Made by a program: the position numbers and the translations under genes. Below the pieces are notes generated by a model. That model saw nothing but the letters and a program-made list of their open reading frames with translations. It was not told the origin of the DNA and did not search any database. From NCBI GenBank assembly GCA_009776395.1, contig WRNX01000011.1, forward strand, positions 1 to 22,433: DNA of 22,433 bases. The letters run 5' to 3'. Shown in pieces: positions 16,304-22,433 of this stretch; the first letter of the stretch is position 1; every line of letters begins with the position of its first letter. This stretch comes from Lentimicrobiaceae bacterium (GTDB lineage: Bacteria > Bacteroidota > Bacteroidia > Bacteroidales > WCHB1-69).

Positions 16304-16311
16304 CAAAAATA
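16304..16311 (-). promoter_or_regulatory. -7 promoter box for tRNA-Ser(-queE)
   Basis: TATTTTTG on the minus strand, 18 bases before the mature tRNA 5' end. Confidence 0.5.
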
Positions 16312-16357
16312 TATTTTTTTTATTCTCTTTTTTTTATTTATGGTAAAAAAAACATTA

Positions 16358-16365
16358 TATTTTTG
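16358..16365 (+). promoter_or_regulatory. -7 promoter box for lpxD-lpxC
   Basis: TATTTTTG, 14 bases before the lpxD ATG; the mRNA would have a leader of under 10 nt. Confidence 0.45.
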
Positions 16366-16379
16366 CCAAAATTTTTTTG

Positions 16380-17405
16380 ATGACGTTTACGGTATCACAA
16401 ATTGCAGAAATAATTTCGGCTTCTATTGAAGGAGACCCTAAAGCAACAATTCATACAATCTGTAAAATTGAAGAAGGAATTGAGGGTGGGTTGTCTTTCT
16501 TAGCAAACCCAAAATATACCGACTTTATTTACAAAACAAAAGCCACTGCGGTAATTGTTGCCAATGATTTTGTTCCCGAAAAAAAAATCTCTGCTACGCT
16601 AATTCGTACAGAAAATCCTTATTTAGCATTGGCAAAACTATTGGAAACGTATCAACAAATGAAACCTAAAAAAACAGGGATAGCATCCCAGTCCTGTATT
16701 GCAAAAACCGCTACTCTTGGAAAAAATGTGTATATAGGAGAGTTTGTAAGTGTGGGTGAAAATGTTGTAATTGAAGATAACGTTCAACTATATCCACATG
16801 TTTGCTTAGGAGATAATGCAAAAATTGGGAAAAACTCTATCCTCTACTCCGGAGTAAAACTTTATGCCGACTGTGAAATTGGACACGATACTATTATTCA
16901 TGCAGGCGCTGTGATAGGAGCTGATGGATTTGGTTTTGCACAACAAGATGGAGATTATGTTAAAGTGCCTCAAATTGGAAATGTTATCATTGGAAATTTT
17001 GTGGAAATTGGCGCAAATACTTGCATTGACAGAGCAACATTAGGTTCGACTAAAATTCACGACTTTGTGAAATTAGACAATCTTATTCAAATTGCTCATA
17101 ACTGCGAAGTAGGAGAAGGTTCTGCTTTTGCCGCTCAATCCGGAATGTCCGGTTCTACCAAAATAGGAAAAAAAGCGATTGTAGCAGGACAAGTAGGCAT
17201 CATTGGGCATTTAAAAATTGGAGATAACGTGATCATCGGCGCTCAATCGGGAGTAACTAACCATGTTCCTGATAACAAAATTGTGTTGGGCACACCGGCA
17301 ATCTCCGCCATAGAAGAAAAAAAACTTATTATATATAGAAAAAAATTACCTGAATTGTTTAACCAAATTAATCTATTAGAAAAGCATCAGAAGAAATCAG
17401 AGTGA
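16380..17405 (+). CDS. lpxD: UDP-3-O-acylglucosamine N-acyltransferase LpxD
   Basis: Third step of lipid A synthesis: adds the amide-linked 3-hydroxyacyl chain to UDP-3-acyl-glucosamine; cytosolic trimer. Seen: N-terminal uridine-binding domain (residues 1-105, with FLANPKYTDF and TENPYLALAK), then about ten left-handed beta-helix hexapeptide turns (IGEFVSVGENVVIEDNV...) and catalytic His240 in LIQIAHNCEVG, with GADGFGFA upstream. 341 aa from the ATG at 16380; a TTG precedes it by three bases but is unlikely to be used. Followed by lpxC after 22 bases. Confidence 0.97.
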   Translation: MTFTVSQIAEIISASIEGDPKATIHTICKIEEGIEGGLSFLANPKYTDFIYKTKATAVIVANDFVPEKKISATLIRTENPYLALAKLLETYQQMKPKKTGIASQSCIAKTATLGKNVYIGEFVSVGENVVIEDNVQLYPHVCLGDNAKIGKNSILYSGVKLYADCEIGHDTIIHAGAVIGADGFGFAQQDGDYVKVPQIGNVIIGNFVEIGANTCIDRATLGSTKIHDFVKLDNLIQIAHNCEVGEGSAFAAQSGMSGSTKIGKKAIVAGQVGIIGHLKIGDNVIIGAQSGVTNHVPDNKIVLGTPAISAIEEKKLIIYRKKLPELFNQINLLEKHQKKSE

Positions 17406-17427
17406 TTTTTTCGGTAACAAGTTTTTT

Positions 17428-18342
17428 ATGAAAAGAAATCAAACTACTATCGCTTCGGAGGTTTCTATCTCCGGAAAAGGATTGCACACAGGGTGCGCAG
17501 TCTCTATTAAGTTGCAGCCGGCGCCGGCAAATCATGGAATAATCTTTCAAAGAATTGACCTGCCCGACAACCCTACGGTAAAAGCGCATATTCTTAATGT
17601 GGCAGATACTTCAAGAAGTACAAATCTTAAAGAAAATGATGTTCCCGTAAAAACAGTAGAACATTTATTAGCTGCTTTGGCAGGCATGAGTATTGATAAT
17701 TTACTCGTTCTTATAGATGCAGAAGAAGTGCCTATATTAGATGGAAGCGCCGCCCCGTTTATCACCATGATAAAAGAAGCAGGCATCAAAGAACTACCTG
17801 AACTAAGAGAATATATCTCTGTTGATGAGGTCGTTAAATTTGAAAAACCAGACATTGGCATTGAACTGATTTTAGTTCCCGCTGAAAAATTTACCATGTC
17901 GGTGATGGTAGATTATGGAACATCAGTACTTTCAAGTCAATTTGCTTCTATGAAAAAAATAGAAGAATTTGAGGAAAATATTGCCTCCTGCAGAACTTTC
18001 GTCTTTCTCCACGAATTGCAATATTTAATTAAACACAACTTGGTTAAAGGTGGAGAGTTAGATAATGCCATCGTTTTTGTGGATAAAAAACCAAACCCCG
18101 AAGTGTTGGAAGAATTAGGCGCTTTCTTCAATAAAAAAGAGATTCAAATTAATGAAAATGGTACGTTAAATAATGTTAAATTACAATGCTACAACGAACC
18201 GGCTTGTCATAAACTCTTAGATTTATTAGGAGATTTATATCTTTTGGGAAAACCTATCAAAGGAGAGATTATTGCCAAAAAACCAGGACATTTTGCCAAT
18301 ACCGAATTTGTGAAGTTAATTTACGAGTGTTTGGAAAAATAA
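17428..18342 (+). CDS. lpxC: UDP-3-O-acyl-GlcNAc deacetylase LpxC, without FabZ fusion
   Basis: Zinc deacetylase, the committed step of lipid A synthesis. Seen: E78-H79 (TVEHLLAAL), zinc ligands H79, H261 and D265 (ACHKLLDLLGDL), catalytic H288 (KKPGHFANTEF), GKGLHTG near the N-terminus and SSQFASM in the second half. Ends at residue 304, right after the LpxC domain. In most Bacteroidetes LpxC is fused to FabZ (about 460 aa); here the FabZ part and the usual lpxA neighbour are both missing, and the next gene is an ABC ATPase. Confidence 0.96.
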   Translation: MKRNQTTIASEVSISGKGLHTGCAVSIKLQPAPANHGIIFQRIDLPDNPTVKAHILNVADTSRSTNLKENDVPVKTVEHLLAALAGMSIDNLLVLIDAEEVPILDGSAAPFITMIKEAGIKELPELREYISVDEVVKFEKPDIGIELILVPAEKFTMSVMVDYGTSVLSSQFASMKKIEEFEENIASCRTFVFLHELQYLIKHNLVKGGELDNAIVFVDKKPNPEVLEELGAFFNKKEIQINENGTLNNVKLQCYNEPACHKLLDLLGDLYLLGKPIKGEIIAKKPGHFANTEFVKLIYECLEK

Positions 18343-18356
18343 AAGTCTATTTTGTA

Positions 18357-18364
18357 TATTTTTG
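18357..18364 (+). promoter_or_regulatory. -7 promoter box for the ABC ATPase-xerC-hpf unit
   Basis: TATTTTTG, 43 bases before the ATG at 18408, in the 65-bp gap after lpxC. Confidence 0.4.
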
Positions 18365-18407
18365 CTGCGAAAAATAAGCAAGGCAATTTTCAATAAAATA
18401 GATAATA

Positions 18408-19448
18408 ATGTCCATCCTCGTTAAAAACCTTTCCAAAACCTATTATATTCAAAAATTTGTTCCGCCTCCGGTAAAAATTTACAGAAAAATTAGAAGAATA
18501 AAACCGAAACTGCATGGAATTCAGGCATTAAAAAACATTAGTTTTGAAGTAAATAATGGGGAAATTTTCGGCATCATCGGTCCCGACGGCGCCGGAAAAA
18601 CTACGCTGTTTCGTATATTAACCACATTGCTACTTCCTGATAGTTCTAATGAAATCCAACCTACAGTACTAATCGAAAACTACGATGTTATTAATGATTG
18701 GAAAAAAATTAGAGAAATTTCAGGATATATGCCCGGAAAATTCTCTCTATATATGGATTTAACCGTGGAAGAGAACCTCAACTTTTTTGCTACACTATTT
18801 AACACAACTATTGAAAAAAATTATCACCTCATTAAAGATATTTACCAACATATTGAGCCATTTAAGGATAGAAAAGCAGGGGCGCTGTCGGGAGGGATGA
18901 AACAAAAATTAGCATTAAGTTGCGCCCTCATCCACAAACCTAAAGTACTCTTTTTAGATGAACCCACCACCGGCGTTGACCCCGTATCGCGTAAAGAGTT
19001 TTGGGAAATGTTACGCCGATTGAAAGAACAGGAAATCACTATTTTAGTATCCACGCCTTATATGGATGAAGCAAGTTTGTGCGACAGAATTGCGCTCATT
19101 AACAACGGACAATTTATTAGTATTGATACCCCGCAAAACATCATCGCCAATTTTACTGACACGCTTTACTCAATAGAAAGTGAGAATATGTATCAACTAT
19201 TGTTAGATTTGCGAAAAAACCCAATGGTGAAAACCTGTTTTGCATTCGGGGATGCGTTGCACGTAACGTTTGATGATGTGAGGATAGAGGAAGAAAGCAG
19301 AAAGCAGAAAGCAGAAATGGAGCAAGAAAAGGAATCTTACACTCTTACGATCTTACGATCTTACGATTTTAATAACATCACTATCAAACAAATAAAACCA
19401 AACATTGAAGATTGTTACATGAATTTATCCCAACATGTTACTCATTAA
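18408..19448 (+). CDS. ABC transporter ATP-binding protein (YbhF-like single domain)
   Basis: 346 residues, one nucleotide-binding domain. Seen: Walker A GPDGAGKTT at 58-66, signature LSGGMKQ at 160-166, Walker B VLFLDEP at 180-186. The Q-loop reads GYMPGKF, with Gly where Gln is usual, and the H-loop reads STPYMDEA, with Pro where His is usual; both variants occur in YbhF/DrrA-like exporters as I recall. Near the C-terminus, residues about 293-320 are an insertion made of short tandem repeats (see repeats) before the conserved end IKQIKPNIEDCYM. No permease gene adjoins it. The gene overlaps xerC by 14 bases. Substrate unknown. Confidence 0.88.
   Translation: MSILVKNLSKTYYIQKFVPPPVKIYRKIRRIKPKLHGIQALKNISFEVNNGEIFGIIGPDGAGKTTLFRILTTLLLPDSSNEIQPTVLIENYDVINDWKKIREISGYMPGKFSLYMDLTVEENLNFFATLFNTTIEKNYHLIKDIYQHIEPFKDRKAGALSGGMKQKLALSCALIHKPKVLFLDEPTTGVDPVSRKEFWEMLRRLKEQEITILVSTPYMDEASLCDRIALINNGQFISIDTPQNIIANFTDTLYSIESENMYQLLLDLRKNPMVKTCFAFGDALHVTFDDVRIEEESRKQKAEMEQEKESYTLTILRSYDFNNITIKQIKPNIEDCYMNLSQHVTH
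19292..19317. repeat. Heptanucleotide repeat AGAAAGC x3.7 inside the ABC ATPase gene
   Basis: Three perfect AGAAAGC units plus AGAAA; encodes ESRKQKAE-type residues (about 295-304) of an insertion near the C-terminus. Confidence 0.95.
19335..19366. repeat. Octanucleotide repeat TCTTACGA x4 inside the ABC ATPase gene
   Basis: TCTTACAC followed by three perfect TCTTACGA units; encodes SYTLTILRSYD (about residues 310-320). It lies 17 bases after the AGAAAGC array, in the same insertion. Confidence 0.95.
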
Positions 19449-20343
19449 TAGATTTCTTTCTTATCTACAATTTGAGAAGCGCACTTCGGAATATACGGTA
19501 ATATCATATCGTAATGATTTAGAACAATTTAATAAATATTTGCAAAAGGCATTCCCAAATTTGATCGAAGACGAAAATATTAAATGGAAAGAAATTGATG
19601 CAACTATTATTCGCACATGGGTCATCACATTAATGGAAGAAAAAATGACATCCCGTTCTATAAACAGGAAAATGAGCACGTTAAGATCGTTTTACAAATA
19701 TCATATCAAAATGGGGGTTTTCGAAAACAATCCCGTATTGCAAGTGCATACGCCAAAAATGAGTCAACGTTTACCGCAATTTGTAGAAGAAAAAGATATG
19801 AAAAGGTTGTTTTCCGCAGAACACTTTGCCGATAATTTTGAGGGATGGCGGGATAGAACTGTTTTAGAACTTTTTTATGCCACAGGAATGCGAGTTTCCG
19901 AACTTAGAATGCTCACTTTTTCTGATGTTGATTTGTACAATAATCAAGTGAAAGCGCTGGGAAAAAGAAATAAAGAGCGGATAATTCCTTTCGGAAATAC
20001 GTTTAAAAACATTTTTACTAAATATGTTACATTTTATTCGGAAAATTTTAATAATCCTGTACAAAATAATTATGTATTTGTAAACGTTAAAGGAAAGCAG
20101 TTAGCGTCAAAAAATATCTACGCTATCGTGCGCAAGTATTTGGATATGATTACTACCATTGAGAAGAGAAGTCCTCACGTAATTCGACATACTTTTGCTA
20201 CGCATTTGCTTAATCGCGGCGCGGATCTTAATACTATTAAAGAATTATTGGGACACAGCAGTTTAGCTTCCACTCAGGTATATACGCACAATTCCATTGA
20301 AAAACTGAAATCAATTTATCAACAAGCTCATCCCCGAGCATAA
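19435..20343 (+). CDS. xerC: Tyrosine recombinase XerC/XerD
   Basis: Site-specific recombinase resolving chromosome dimers at dif with a partner. Seen: N-terminal SAM-like core-binding domain (to about residue 105), then the catalytic set R153 (GMRVSEL), K177 (ALGKRNK), H248 and R251 (SPHVIRHTFATHLL), H274 (LLGHSSL) and Tyr283 (QVYTH). 302 aa, usual size. Called XerC because in Bacteroidetes the xerC gene sits directly before hpf, but XerD cannot be excluded. It starts inside the end of the ABC ATPase gene. The rpsU gene that often precedes this pair in Flavobacteria is absent. No mobile-element context. Confidence 0.94.
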   Translation: MLLINRFLSYLQFEKRTSEYTVISYRNDLEQFNKYLQKAFPNLIEDENIKWKEIDATIIRTWVITLMEEKMTSRSINRKMSTLRSFYKYHIKMGVFENNPVLQVHTPKMSQRLPQFVEEKDMKRLFSAEHFADNFEGWRDRTVLELFYATGMRVSELRMLTFSDVDLYNNQVKALGKRNKERIIPFGNTFKNIFTKYVTFYSENFNNPVQNNYVFVNVKGKQLASKNIYAIVRKYLDMITTIEKRSPHVIRHTFATHLLNRGADLNTIKELLGHSSLASTQVYTHNSIEKLKSIYQQAHPRA

Positions 20344-20344
20344 A

Positions 20345-20353
20345 AAAGGAGGT
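20345..20353 (+). promoter_or_regulatory. Perfect Shine-Dalgarno before hpf
   Basis: AAAGGAGGT, nine bases complementary to the 3' end of 16S rRNA, with GG five bases before the hpf ATG. None of the other genes inspected in this window has anything like it. Confidence 0.85.
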
Positions 20354-20357
20354 TAAT

Positions 20358-20657
20358 ATGAACATTACATTTAATTCGGTGCATTTTAAAGCAGACCAAA
20401 AATTAGAAACTTTTATTTCTGAAAAATTAGAAAAACTATCCAAAATTCATGATGGGATCATTGGATTTGATGTTAGTCTGAAATTAGAAAATACAGAAAA
20501 ACCGGAAAACAAAAATATAGATATTCGGGCAAAAATACGCGGATATGACGCTATTGCCCAAAAAACAGCCAAAACTTTTGAAGAAGCCACCGATGGCGCT
20601 ATTAACGCCCTTAAAAAACAATTGCTTAAAGCGAAAAGTAAAGTGAGAGGGAGCTAG
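20358..20657 (+). CDS. hpf: Ribosome hibernation promoting factor, short form
   Basis: 99-residue beta-alpha-beta protein of the S30AE/HPF family that binds the decoding centre of idle 30S subunits; short form without the dimerising C-terminal domain. Seen: MNITFNSVHFKADQKLETFI, KIHDGIIGFDVSLKLE, NIDIRAKIRGYDAIAQ, FEEATDGAINALKKQL and a basic tail. It starts 14 bases after the xerC stop and carries a perfect Shine-Dalgarno, unusual for this phylum. Confidence 0.93.
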   Translation: MNITFNSVHFKADQKLETFISEKLEKLSKIHDGIIGFDVSLKLENTEKPENKNIDIRAKIRGYDAIAQKTAKTFEEATDGAINALKKQLLKAKSKVRGS

Positions 20658-20683
20658 TGGTTATACTTTTAATTATATTTTAA

Positions 20684-21712
20684 CTATTTGTCTATTATTT
20701 CTTCAGTTTGAGTAGTTTCCTGTGGTGGATATTTCTGCATAAGTTGTACCATAAAATCTGCCGTTACCAATGCTGCCATTGCTTCTATCACAGGTAAAAC
20801 TCTCGGAGCAACGCATTTGTCATTACGTTTATTTCCAAAGCAAGTTGCAGGATTTCTTTCAAAATCAATGGTGTTTTGTTCCATTTGTAAAGTAGGAATC
20901 GGTTTGAATGCAACAGAGAAATAAACCTCTTGCCCGTTAGTAATTCCTGCTTGCACACCGCCATCGTTATTACTTTGAAAAGAAAAATCGGGGTTTTGAA
21001 CGTCATTATATTCAGATCCTTTCATTTTTGCAGCGACAAATCCTTTTCCAATTTCAAAACCTTTGCAGGCATTAATCGAGAGCATGGCATACGCCAATCT
21101 CGCATCGAATTTATCATACACAGGTTCGCCCAGTCCAGCAGGTAAATTTTTAATTACACATTGTACCAATGCCCCCAGTGTATCTCCATCGTCATTGCTA
21201 GTTTGCTTCGCAATCTCCATCCCACAATCTCCATCCCACATTCTCCACTTCACTTCTTCCCAAGCTACAATCTCAATTCCAAACTTTTTTAGGTAGAGTT
21301 TTGCAATTGCTCCGCCCACTACCCTACATGCGGTTTGCCTTGCGGAGGCTCTGCCAATTCCAGAATTATCCGTAATGCCATATTTCATCTTGTATGTGTA
21401 GGATGCGTGTGAGGGCTTTAAAATATTCAACATCTCTTTGTCGGGTTGTAGATCTTTATTGGGAATCCTAAATTCAATAGGTTTACCTAAGGTTTTACCT
21501 TTGTCAATTCCTGACAAAAACTCTACTATATCTGTTTCTCTGCGTTGCGTTGAGTATGGGTGTTGGGAAGGGGCGCGGCGGAATAATTCACTCTGAATAA
21601 ACTCAAAATCAATCTCTATACCAGCAGGGCAACCTGTAATGACACCTCCTATATAAGGATCATACGTGCCACCGTAATCGCTTAGAATAAAAGATGTCCC
21701 AAAACTGTTCAT
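20684..21712 (-). CDS. aroC: Chorismate synthase-like protein with altered active-site motifs
   Basis: Chorismate synthase makes chorismate from EPSP using reduced FMN. This protein aligns over its length: GGVITGCPAGIEID, FLSGIDKGKTLGKPI, LKPSHASYTYKMKYG, GRASARQTACRVVGGAIA, NLPAGLGEPVYDK, AMLSINACKGFEIG, PRVLPVIEAMAALV. But key motifs differ: GESHG is GGTYD (Tyr17 for catalytic His17), PSHAD is PSHAS with His102 kept, and GRHDPC is KRNDKC with Asp kept. The loop after GIEIVAW is about 20 residues shorter than usual and partly encoded by a 14-bp tandem repeat. The start at 21712 is chosen because a -7 box (21731-21738) overlaps the next ATG at 21733. It may be a divergent enzyme or a pseudoenzyme; catalysis is uncertain. 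Confidence 0.85.
   Translation of the reverse strand: MNSFGTSFILSDYGGTYDPYIGGVITGCPAGIEIDFEFIQSELFRRAPSQHPYSTQRRETDIVEFLSGIDKGKTLGKPIEFRIPNKDLQPDKEMLNILKPSHASYTYKMKYGITDNSGIGRASARQTACRVVGGAIAKLYLKKFGIEIVAWEEVKWRMWDGDCGMEIAKQTSNDDGDTLGALVQCVIKNLPAGLGEPVYDKFDARLAYAMLSINACKGFEIGKGFVAAKMKGSEYNDVQNPDFSFQSNNDGGVQAGITNGQEVYFSVAFKPIPTLQMEQNTIDFERNPATCFGNKRNDKCVAPRVLPVIEAMAALVTADFMVQLMQKYPPQETTQTEEIIDK
21211..21259. repeat. 14-bp tandem repeat (2 x 7) inside the aroC-like gene
   Basis: CAATCTCCATCCCA twice, then CATTCTC, CACTTCA and CTTCTTC, all in 7-bp steps. CATTCTC is identical to the unit of the 6754-6935 array. Encodes the EEVKWRMWDGDCGMEIA segment. Confidence 0.9.
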
Positions 21713-21730
21713 AAAAATGTGTATTCTTAT

Positions 21731-21738
21731 CAAATTTA
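21731..21738 (-). promoter_or_regulatory. -7 promoter box for the aroC-like gene
   Basis: TAAATTTG on the minus strand, 18 bases before the ATG at 21712. Confidence 0.4.
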
Positions 21739-21893
21739 TAGAAAACGATTTTATCAGTATGTTATTACTATAATAAATTGGATTTGAACTTTTTTAGTGT
21801 TGGAAAAAAAAATTGATATTTCTATCATACAGCACTTACGTTCTTCTATTCGACCAATTTTTTATAATGTAAATGAATAATAAAAAAAAAATA

Positions 21894-21901
21894 TATCTTT
21901 G
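21894..21901 (+). promoter_or_regulatory. -7 promoter box for tRNA-Gln
   Basis: TATCTTTG, 19 bases before the mature tRNA, the same spacing as at tRNA-Ser. Confidence 0.5.
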
Positions 21902-21920
21902 CCGCCTCAAAACAAACACT

Positions 21921-21991
21921 TGACCAATGGTGTAATGGTAGCACTCCAGGTTTTGGTTCTGTCAGTCTTGGTTCGAATCCAGGTTGGTCAA
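21921..21991 (+). tRNA. tRNA-Gln (anticodon TTG)
   Basis: 71 nt. Acceptor stem TGACCAA/TTGGTCA with discriminator A; D arm GTGT...GCAC; anticodon loop TTTTGGT with TTG; T arm CTTGG-TTCGAAT-CCAGG. CCA is not encoded. The first pair of the anticodon stem is a C-T mismatch and the last is G-T; the remaining pairs are good. Confidence 0.95.
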
Positions 21992-22000
21992 CACTACAAT

Positions 22001-22028
22001 ACTCTCACTACTACCGGTGGGAGTTTTT
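22001..22028 (+). terminator. Rho-independent terminator after tRNA-Gln
   Basis: Stem ACTCTCAC / GTGGGAGT (8 pairs, one G-T), 8-base loop, followed by TTTTT. It begins 9 bases after the tRNA. A weaker second hairpin (GGGC-AAAA-GCCC, then TTATTTTTTT) follows at 22050-22070. Confidence 0.75.
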
Positions 22029-22076
22029 GTTAAAAGAAAGCAAAAGTGGGGGCAAAAGCCCTTATTTTTTTAGATA

Positions 22077-22084
22077 TAAATTTG
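22077..22084 (+). promoter_or_regulatory. -7 promoter box for nusA
   Basis: TAAATTTG, 29 bases before the nusA ATG, downstream of the tRNA terminator. Confidence 0.4.
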
Positions 22085-22113
22085 AAAAATAACATAATAA
22101 AAATAATAATATC

Positions 22114-22433
22114 ATGGAAGAAAGTTTAAACTTATTAGAAACATTAGCCGAGTTTAAAGATTTTAAAAACATTGAAAGAGAATCATTGATGAGAATATTG
22201 GAAGATATTTTCCACGCCGCTCTTACAAAAAAATTTGGCGCCGATGCAAACTTTGAAGTAATTGTTAACGTGGACAGAGGCGAATTAGAAATTCAACGCT
22301 ACCGGGAAATTGTAGAAGATGGAGATGTAAAAAACGAGTTTACGCAAATCTCGCTTTCCCAAGCCATAAAAATTGAACCCGATTTTGAAGTAGGAGAAGA
22401 AGTTATGGAAAATGTACGTTTTTCAGATTTTGC
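22114..22433 (+). CDS. nusA: Transcription elongation/termination factor NusA, 5' part
   Basis: About 106 codons, then the window ends. NusA binds RNA polymerase and modulates pausing, termination and antitermination. Seen: the NusA N-terminal domain pattern (SLNLLETLAEFKDFKNIERE, ILEDIFHAALTKKFG, FEVIVNVDRGELEIQRYREI, QISLSQAIKIEPDFEVGEEV), close to the Bacteroides-type protein. The start ATG follows an A/T-rich leader and a -7 box. The rimP gene that usually precedes nusA is absent; tRNA-Gln and a terminator take its place. Confidence 0.93.
   Translation, partial: MEESLNLLETLAEFKDFKNIERESLMRILEDIFHAALTKKFGADANFEVIVNVDRGELEIQRYREIVEDGDVKNEFTQISLSQAIKIEPDFEVGEEVMENVRFSDF

Noticed and set aside
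19435..20343. Tyrosine recombinase as sign of a mobile element or integron
   Set aside because: Sequence and xerC-hpf context match the housekeeping Xer recombinase; no att-like repeats or cargo genes next to it.

Overview
The window is a low-GC, gene-dense bacterial chromosome segment from the Bacteroidota, most likely a member of or near Bacteroidales. The evidence is a type IX secretion plug protein, BatD, a Flavobacteria/Bacteroidetes-type QueE, an oversized LepB with long insertions, a Cys-poor TraR/DksA protein, and -7 promoter boxes of the form TAnnTTTG (usually TATTTTTG) before most transcription units. Shine-Dalgarno sequences are almost absent, with one striking exception at hpf. 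The species cannot be told from the sequence.

Layout. 1-141 is the 3' end of a DppB/OppB-type permease gene. 504-2017 (+) is lipA-lipB (lipoate synthesis), converging on a ferritin gene (2032-2535, -). 2672-6000 (-) reads as a four-gene unit, sod > zupT > CDF efflux > membrane metallophosphoesterase, so superoxide removal, metal import, metal efflux and iron storage lie together. 6213-8102 (-) is traR/dksA > lspA > a conserved hypothetical gene carrying a large heptanucleotide repeat. 8182-11355 (-) is batD > T9SS plug. 11465-12838 (+) is an orphan MutS-like ATPase converging on a secreted TonB-C protein (12841-13404, -). 13471-15111 (-) is lepB, with a degraded stretch upstream. 15549-16285 (-) is tRNA-Ser(GCT) followed by queE. 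16380-20657 (+) is lpxD-lpxC (lipid A) and then an ABC ATPase-xerC-hpf unit. 20684-21712 (-) is a chorismate-synthase-like gene with altered active-site motifs. 21921-22433 (+) is tRNA-Gln(TTG), a terminator and the 5' part of nusA.

The most unusual theme is short tandem repeats with a period of 7 bp (or 14 and 8), present at six places with several unit sequences. They lie inside coding genes (hypothetical protein, T9SS plug signal peptide, AroC-like loop, ABC ATPase C-terminal part), across one stop codon, and in one intergenic gap. A 7-bp unit encodes the same 7-residue peptide in every frame, so these arrays can enter genes without dictating a frame. Other points worth a second look are the AroC-like protein with Tyr at the catalytic His17 position, a LpxC without the FabZ fusion usual in this phylum, a perfect Shine-Dalgarno before hpf, and a probably exported SOD.
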